A DNA stretch of 28,161 nucleotides from the NCBI GenBank assembly GCA_012521625.1, contig JAAYLY010000121.1, positions 1-28,161 on the forward strand, written 5' to 3'. The translations under genes and the position numbers were made by a program. Source of the DNA: Tissierellia bacterium (GTDB taxonomy: Bacteria > Bacillota > Clostridia > Tissierellales > Tissierellaceae). Of this stretch, positions 23,183 to 28,161 are shown one piece after another. Numbering within the stretch: position 1 is the first letter of the stretch; every line of letters starts with the position of its first letter. The notes below the pieces were generated by a model. It saw only the letters and a list, made by a program, of their open reading frames with translations. It did no database searches and was not told the origin of the DNA.

Positions 23183-24298
23183 TCAACTCCTCTCCAAATT
23201 GGCATGTCTAGAAATGTTCAGTAGTATACCTATGGCAGCCATATTGACTAATAAGGAGGTACCTCCATAGCTGACAAAGGGTAGGGTGATCCCTGTGGTG
23301 GGTATACTAGATGTAACAACTGCAATGTGAATTAAAGACTGTATGGCCACTAAGGCTGTAATCCCTGTGGCTAAAAAGCAACCAAAGGTATCTTCAATCC
23401 TTAGGGCTATAACGATCCCCCTCCATAGGACGATAAGTAGTAGGATCATAACTACAAGGCAGCCTAAAAAGCCTAATTCTTCCCCTATGATGGAAAAGAT
23501 AAAGTCGTTATAGGACTCTGGTATGTAGAAAAACTTCTGCCTGCTTTTACCCAAGCCTAAACCAAATAGGCCGCCTGAACCGATGGCGTATAAGGACTGA
23601 ACCGCCTGCCAACCAGTATCTAATTTGTCCGCAAAGGGGTCCATAAAGGCTGTAATCCTCTTTAATCTATACTCTTCCGAAGTAATGGCATAGTAGAGTA
23701 GGATCGTCGATCCTCCTGCTAGGGCAAATAGGTGACTTAACCTCATGCCGGCCACAAAAAACATAGCCACCAGGGTTCCACCTAGGGTTACAGTAGTACC
23801 TAGGTCCTTCTGTAGGTAGATTAGACCGCAGGAGATGCCTATTATAATCAGGGATGGAATAGTACCGTACAAGAGGGTAGGTATCTTATCCTTCTTATTG
23901 GATAAGAAGGCAGAAAAAAAGATTATACTTCCCAGCTTTAAAACATCGGAGGGCATAAACCTAATACCTAAGTCTAACCATCTTCTAGCACCCTTGCTCT
24001 CCACACCTAAGGGGGTGAAGATCAAAAGAGCTAATATTATGGCCACCAGGTAGATAGGAAAAGCAAATTTCTTAAAGATACGGTAGTCTATGTTCATCAA
24101 AACCACCATAAAGAAAAAACCTAAGCTAGCCGCAAACAATTGCTTCTTTAAGAAATGGTAGCCATCATTGAACTTCTGCATAGCCTCTGGCCATGATGAA
24201 CTAAATACCATCACGATTCCGATGAAGACCAACATCATTATTGAGATAAACAATGTAAAATCTACGGCCTTCTTCCTTTCTGATTTCTTCTTAGCCAT
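23183..24298 (-). CDS. ftsW: SEDS-family peptidoglycan glycosyltransferase FtsW (or SpoVE)
   Basis: A polytopic SEDS enzyme that polymerises lipid II at the septum with a class B penicillin-binding protein. It has 371 residues with about ten membrane spans. Seen: FSSSWPEAM after span 1, the ESKGARRWLDLG region, the catalytic aspartate in YIPESYNDFIFSIIGEELGF, and the conserved end IPTTGITLPFVSYGGTSLLVN. The ATG has GGGAGG 6 bases upstream and follows the murD stop by one base. FtsW and its sporulation paralogue SpoVE cannot be told apart by sequence; spore formers may use either at this locus. Confidence 0.93.
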   Translation of the reverse strand: MAKKKSERKKAVDFTLFISIMMLVFIGIVMVFSSSWPEAMQKFNDGYHFLKKQLFAASLGFFFMVVLMNIDYRIFKKFAFPIYLVAIILALLIFTPLGVESKGARRWLDLGIRFMPSDVLKLGSIIFFSAFLSNKKDKIPTLLYGTIPSLIIIGISCGLIYLQKDLGTTVTLGGTLVAMFFVAGMRLSHLFALAGGSTILLYYAITSEEYRLKRITAFMDPFADKLDTGWQAVQSLYAIGSGGLFGLGLGKSRQKFFYIPESYNDFIFSIIGEELGFLGCLVVMILLLIVLWRGIVIALRIEDTFGCFLATGITALVAIQSLIHIAVVTSSIPTTGITLPFVSYGGTSLLVNMAAIGILLNISRHANLERS

Positions 24299-24299
24299 C

Positions 24300-25661
24300 T
24301 TATTCCTCCCTTAAACTATGAACAGCTGCTTTAAAAGCATTACCCCGCTCTTCAAAATCCTTAAACATCCCCCAGGATGCACAGGCCGGAGACAAGAGGA
24401 TATTATCTCCCCTTTCAGCTAATTTATAGGCCAATTGCACCCCCTCCTCTAGGCTATCTACTAGGTGATAGTCCTTGAAATTGTGTATATCCGCACATTC
24501 CTTAATTTTATATTTAGTCTGACCTAACAGGATCAAGGCCTTGACCTTACCATTAAAGGACCTGATGAAGGGACCAAAATCCGTTCCCTTATCAAAGCCA
24601 CCTGCTATCAAGATAATAGGGGCTGGAATGGCCTCAATAGCCTTAATACTGGCATCGGGATTAGTTCCCTTAGAGTCATTATAAAAGCTTATGCCCTTTT
24701 TATTACCCACATATTCCAGCCTGTGTTCTACTCCCTTAAAGTTGGATATGGTCTTTCTAACCCTCTCCAGGTCCAAACCTAAGGCAAGGGCAATACCTAT
24801 GGCAGCTAAAGTATTTTCAAGATTATGTTTCCCTGGTAGTTTTACCTCCTTAAGGGACATGAGTCTATTTTGCCTGCCGTCATAACTTATGACTATATCC
24901 TCACCATCTATATATATGCCCTCAGCTAACCTTTCAGTAGTGGAAAACCAAATAATTTTAGAGCCAGCTTCATCTTTACATGACCTGAGTAGGTCATCGG
25001 CAAAATTTAGGACTAAGAAGTCATCCTCATCTTGATTTTTAAAGATCTTCTTCTTGGCATTTACATAGGCCTCAAAGGACCCATGCCAATCTAGGTGGTC
25101 TGGTGCTAAGTTAAGTATCAAGCCAACCTTGGGTTTAAAGTATCTTGTGTGTTCCAGCTGGAAGCTACTGGCTTCGATGACAAAGATATCTTCCTTAGCC
25201 GAATCCACCAATTCACCTAAGATAGCCCTGCCGATATTGCCGACTACATGGGTCTTAAAGCCTGCATCCTTAAAAATCTCCCCCACCAGGCTGGTGGTGG
25301 TGGTCTTGCCATTGGTGCCAGTTATGGCGATGAAATTTTGATTTAAGTCTAATCTATAGGCCAGCTCTATATCGCTTATTACCTCTATTCCCCTGGAAAT
25401 AGCATCTTGAATTAGGGGTATAGTAGGAGACACCCCTGGGCTTTTTACAATTAAATCTATATCTTCTAGGTCAACTTCATTGCTACCTAATAACTTGGTA
25501 AGAGGTATGGCTTCCAAGGCTTGGATTACATCCTTAAGCTCCTCTTCCCTCTTACTATCGGTAACGGTTATATTGGCCCCTAATTTATGGAGGGCCTTAA
25601 TGGTAGATACTCCAGAAATACCTAAGCCTATTACCAGTATATTTTTATTTGTAATTTCCAT
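24300..25661 (-). CDS. murD: UDP-N-acetylmuramoylalanine--D-glutamate ligase MurD
   Basis: Adds D-glutamate to UDP-MurNAc-L-Ala in the cytoplasm, using ATP. It has 453 residues. The N-terminal Rossmann-like UDP-binding domain opens ILVIGLGISGVS (8-19). The ATP loop is GTNGKTTTT (115-123). Mur-ligase features follow: NLAPDHLDWHGSFEAYVNAKKKIFKNQ, GKHNLENTLAAI and NDSKGTNPDA. The ATG lies 4 bases after the mraY stop and has a partial GATGATAT context rather than a strong ribosome-binding site, so translational coupling is likely. Confidence 0.97.
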   Translation of the reverse strand: MEITNKNILVIGLGISGVSTIKALHKLGANITVTDSKREEELKDVIQALEAIPLTKLLGSNEVDLEDIDLIVKSPGVSPTIPLIQDAISRGIEVISDIELAYRLDLNQNFIAITGTNGKTTTTSLVGEIFKDAGFKTHVVGNIGRAILGELVDSAKEDIFVIEASSFQLEHTRYFKPKVGLILNLAPDHLDWHGSFEAYVNAKKKIFKNQDEDDFLVLNFADDLLRSCKDEAGSKIIWFSTTERLAEGIYIDGEDIVISYDGRQNRLMSLKEVKLPGKHNLENTLAAIGIALALGLDLERVRKTISNFKGVEHRLEYVGNKKGISFYNDSKGTNPDASIKAIEAIPAPIILIAGGFDKGTDFGPFIRSFNGKVKALILLGQTKYKIKECADIHNFKDYHLVDSLEEGVQLAYKLAERGDNILLSPACASWGMFKDFEERGNAFKAAVHSLREE

Positions 25662-25665
25662 ATCA

Positions 25666-26643
25666 TCACCCGATCATATTTGATAGTGCATATATTCCAA
25701 CTAAGCACAGTAGGACGGTAACAAGCCAGAAGACTGCTACTATCTTAGTCTCCTTCCAACCCTTATATTCAAAATGGTGGTGTAGGGGGGACATTAAAAA
25801 GACCCTTTTACCAGTCAGTTTAAAGGATATTACTTGTATAATAACAGATAGGGTTTCAATAAAGTATATCCCACCAACTATGGGGAGGATTAAGGGTAGA
25901 TTCAAGAGTATGGCTATAGTGGCTAAGGCTCCACCTAGGGCCAAGGAACCCGTATCCCCCATAAAGACCTTGGCCGGATGGGCATTGTGCATTAAAAATC
26001 CTAAGCAAGCACCTGCCAAGGCTGTGGCAAATAGGGAGATGCTACCAAAACCCCATTTTAGCGCCACTAAGCTGAAGAAGGACATTACGATCATAGTCAC
26101 CCCAGCCGCCAAACCATCTAAACCATCCGTTAAGTTTACGCTATTCACCGTTCCTACTACCACAAAGACCATAAAGGGTATATAGAAGATACCTAAGTCT
26201 AGGGTCATATTTTCAAAGAAGGGAACTAGGACTTTTGTCCCCAATTCAGAGGTGTTAGATTGGTAGACAGCCAGGATAATAGCTAGAACTACCTGGCCTA
26301 ACAATTTTTGATAAGCCTTTAAGCCTAGATTCCTCCTTTTAACCACTATTATATAATCATCTATAAATCCGATTAGGCCAAAGCCTAGGGTGGATAAAAT
26401 CAAAACATAACTATCCTTAGTTATAAGTCCAGATGAATATACAGTTATAATCAGGGATAGTAGGATGATTAAGCCACCCATGGTTGGGGTGCCCGATTTA
26501 GCCATATGGGATTTAGGTCCTTCCTCCCTAATACTTTGGCCTACCTTCAACTTCCTTAGTATTGGGATGACTATTGGTCCGAGTAATAGGGTAATCAAGA
26601 AAGAAATTATAAGTGTTCTAATTATATCTACATATTCAACCAC
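25666..26643 (-). CDS. mraY: Phospho-MurNAc-pentapeptide transferase MraY
   Basis: Makes lipid I from UDP-MurNAc-pentapeptide and undecaprenyl phosphate in the membrane. It has about ten spans and 325 residues from the chosen start. Seen: SGTPTMGGL, the aspartate pair in GFIDDYIIVVKRR, NLTDGLDGLAAG, FMGDTGSLALGG and MSPLHHHFE, all catalytic or magnesium-binding motifs. The frame extends to a TTG at 26661, but AGAGGAG lies 8 bases before the GTG at 26643 (MVEYVDIIRTLI), which I prefer. It follows murE by 26 bases; murF, normally between them, is not there. Confidence 0.96.
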   Translation of the reverse strand: MVEYVDIIRTLIISFLITLLLGPIVIPILRKLKVGQSIREEGPKSHMAKSGTPTMGGLIILLSLIITVYSSGLITKDSYVLILSTLGFGLIGFIDDYIIVVKRRNLGLKAYQKLLGQVVLAIILAVYQSNTSELGTKVLVPFFENMTLDLGIFYIPFMVFVVVGTVNSVNLTDGLDGLAAGVTMIVMSFFSLVALKWGFGSISLFATALAGACLGFLMHNAHPAKVFMGDTGSLALGGALATIAILLNLPLILPIVGGIYFIETLSVIIQVISFKLTGKRVFLMSPLHHHFEYKGWKETKIVAVFWLVTVLLCLVGIYALSNMIG

Positions 26644-26669
26644 TTTAGTATCTCCTCTCAAGTTTAAGT

Positions 26670-28130
26670 CTAAATTTTATCAAGCATTTCTAAAACTATC
26701 TGCCTCTCATCAAAGGGAATCACCTGGTCTTTTACTATAATAGTATCTTCATGTCCCTTTCCAGTTATCAAGATTATATCCTTTGGCATAGAATTCATTA
26801 TAGCATACTTAATGGCTTCTTTCCTATCTAAAATTATCTTGTATTGGGTTTTACTTTCCTTAACCCCTACTTCAATATCCTTAGCTATGACCATAGGGTC
26901 TTCATACCTAGGATTGTCAGAGGTAATGATGACGAAATCAGCAAACTCACCAGCTACCCTTCCCATTTCCGGCCTCTTGGATTTATCCCTGTTTCCTCCA
27001 GCACCGAAGACAATGACCTTCCTACCCTGGGCGAAGACATCTACTGCCTTTAATACCTCCCTGATGCCTTCAGGAGTATGGGCAAAATCTATTATAATAT
27101 CAAAATCCCTATTGGTCTCTATATGCTCAAACCTTCCCCTAACCCCCTTAAAGTCCTCCAAGCCCTCTTTTATAAGCTCCAGCTCCATGCCTAAACCATA
27201 AGCAGTGGCAGCAGCTGCCAAGGAATTATATATATTAAACTTACCTGGGATCCTAAGATTTATATCAACTTGACCTGCGGGAGTATTTAGCTTAAATTTG
27301 GAACCACTACTTCCATAGCTTATATGAGATGCCCTTATATCTCCTGCTTCTATGCCATATGTAATCAACCTAGCTGGAGACCTTATATCATCTATCAGCC
27401 TTTTACCATAGGGATCATCCCTATTTATGACCATCAGGTCCCTGGTCTTGTGAAATAGCCTTAACTTAGCCCGATAATAGCTTTCCATATCCTCATGGTA
27501 ATCTAGATGGTCCTGGGATAGGTTGATAAACAGGCTAACATCAAAATCCATATACTTAACCCTTCTTAAATCTAGGGCATGGGAGGAAACTTCCATAATG
27601 CAAGTATCTATCTTATTTTCAACCATCCTTGATAAGTTCCTTTGAATTTCTAAGGAATCGGGGGTTGTATTGGGCAAGCTAAACTTTTCCCTATTTATAA
27701 TAACTCCCATGGTACCGATTATTCCCACTTTTTCATTCTTTATTTCCAAGATCCTCTTCAATATGTAAGATGTTGTGGTCTTACCGTTGGTTCCTGTTAT
27801 ACCAATGGTCCTCATCCTAGTCCAGGGCTGTTTGTAAAATCTGGAGGCAAAATATCCTAGGGCGTCGGTGGAGTTTAAAACATCGATAAGGGTTACCCTT
27901 CCCTCTAAGCTGCCCAGCTCCACCTCCCTATCCTTTACCACGGCTACAGCCCCCTTCTCTATGGCATCCTTAATGTAATCATGGCCATCTACAGTAAAGC
28001 CCCTTTGGGCTACGAAGAGATAGCCCTCCTTAACCTTTCTAGAATCATGTTCCAAACCTGTAATATCTATATTTTTATCCCCCTTAAGCCTTACTAGGGG
28101 ATATTTACCCAGGATTTCAGAAAGCAGCAA
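26670..28130 (-). CDS. murE: UDP-MurNAc-tripeptide synthetase MurE, meso-diaminopimelate type
   Basis: Adds the third residue of the stem peptide. It has 486 residues, with EHDSRKVKEGYLFVAQRG at the N-terminus (UDP-sugar binding), the ATP loop GTNGKTTTS (113-121), DHLDYHEDMESYYRAKLRLF, and DNPR at 405-408 followed by YEDP. DNPR is the signature of enzymes adding meso-diaminopimelate; lysine-adding enzymes differ here. The start is a TTG with GGAGGT about 8 bases upstream. The leading end of the cluster (ftsL, penicillin-binding protein and others) would lie beyond the right edge. Confidence 0.96.
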   Translation of the reverse strand: MLLSEILGKYPLVRLKGDKNIDITGLEHDSRKVKEGYLFVAQRGFTVDGHDYIKDAIEKGAVAVVKDREVELGSLEGRVTLIDVLNSTDALGYFASRFYKQPWTRMRTIGITGTNGKTTTSYILKRILEIKNEKVGIIGTMGVIINREKFSLPNTTPDSLEIQRNLSRMVENKIDTCIMEVSSHALDLRRVKYMDFDVSLFINLSQDHLDYHEDMESYYRAKLRLFHKTRDLMVINRDDPYGKRLIDDIRSPARLITYGIEAGDIRASHISYGSSGSKFKLNTPAGQVDINLRIPGKFNIYNSLAAAATAYGLGMELELIKEGLEDFKGVRGRFEHIETNRDFDIIIDFAHTPEGIREVLKAVDVFAQGRKVIVFGAGGNRDKSKRPEMGRVAGEFADFVIITSDNPRYEDPMVIAKDIEVGVKESKTQYKIILDRKEAIKYAIMNSMPKDIILITGKGHEDTIIVKDQVIPFDERQIVLEMLDKI

Positions 28131-28161
28131 GGAAATACACCTCCATTATAATTAATTAATA

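Noticed and set aside
28145..28150. TATAAT just upstream of murE as a promoter
   Set aside because: It touches the murE ribosome-binding site, so a transcript starting there would lose it; no -35 can be checked because the window ends.

Overview
The window reads as a chromosomal core region of a low-GC, endospore-forming anaerobic firmicute (Clostridia, possibly a Tissierellales-like lineage; the lineage is inference). Spore formation is shown by pro-sigma-E, its processing protease SpoIIGA and sigma-G. Peptidoglycan of the meso-diaminopimelate type is suggested by the DNPR motif of MurE. Almost every gene lies on the minus strand; a single gene lies on the plus strand. I see no mobile element, rRNA, tRNA or CRISPR array.

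Layout, right to left in the direction of transcription. (1) 28130-16988: a division and cell-wall cluster, murE-mraY-murD-ftsW-murG-murA-ftsQ-DUF881-DUF881-sbp(DUF1290)-ftsZ, tightly packed and ending in a terminator. murF is absent from its usual place between murE and mraY, and ftsA is absent between ftsQ and ftsZ. (2) 16927-14302: the sporulation switch spoIIGA-sigE, with a promoter of spoIIG type carrying a possible Spo0A box, then sigG with a sigma-F/G type promoter and its own terminator. (3) 14145-13251: ylmC/ymxH (PRC-barrel) and nrdR. (4) 13129-10081: rarA overlapping an M20/RocB-like peptidase. (5) 9986-5787: a leucine T-box leader (specifier CUU), an AT-rich spacer, leuS, a terminator, degV, and a small DUF3343 gene.

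(6) 5797-3563: the least understood part. A plus-strand gene encodes a cytoplasmic-looking protein with six repeats about 50 residues apart (probable beta-propeller) and a charged C-terminal coiled coil. It is divergent from a cysteine-containing protein that looks like a SPOCS/DUF3794-type spore protein. The 90-bp gap between them holds a palindromic element that can serve as a -10 on both strands. This pair is the best candidate for something undescribed, perhaps a spore morphogenesis module. (7) 3506-1: iscR (Rrf2, three cysteines) with a strong sigma-A promoter and a palindromic operator, then iscS, iscU and an AI-2E family permease. The first codons of a further gene, possibly alaS by usual gene order, are cut by the window edge.

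Several start codons were moved to match ribosome-binding sites and family alignments (iscU, iscR, spoIIGA, ylmC, the M20 gene, the second DUF881 gene, sbp, murG, mraY). All promoter and operator calls are pattern reading by eye, without experimental support. Protein family names come from recognition of motifs, without a database search.
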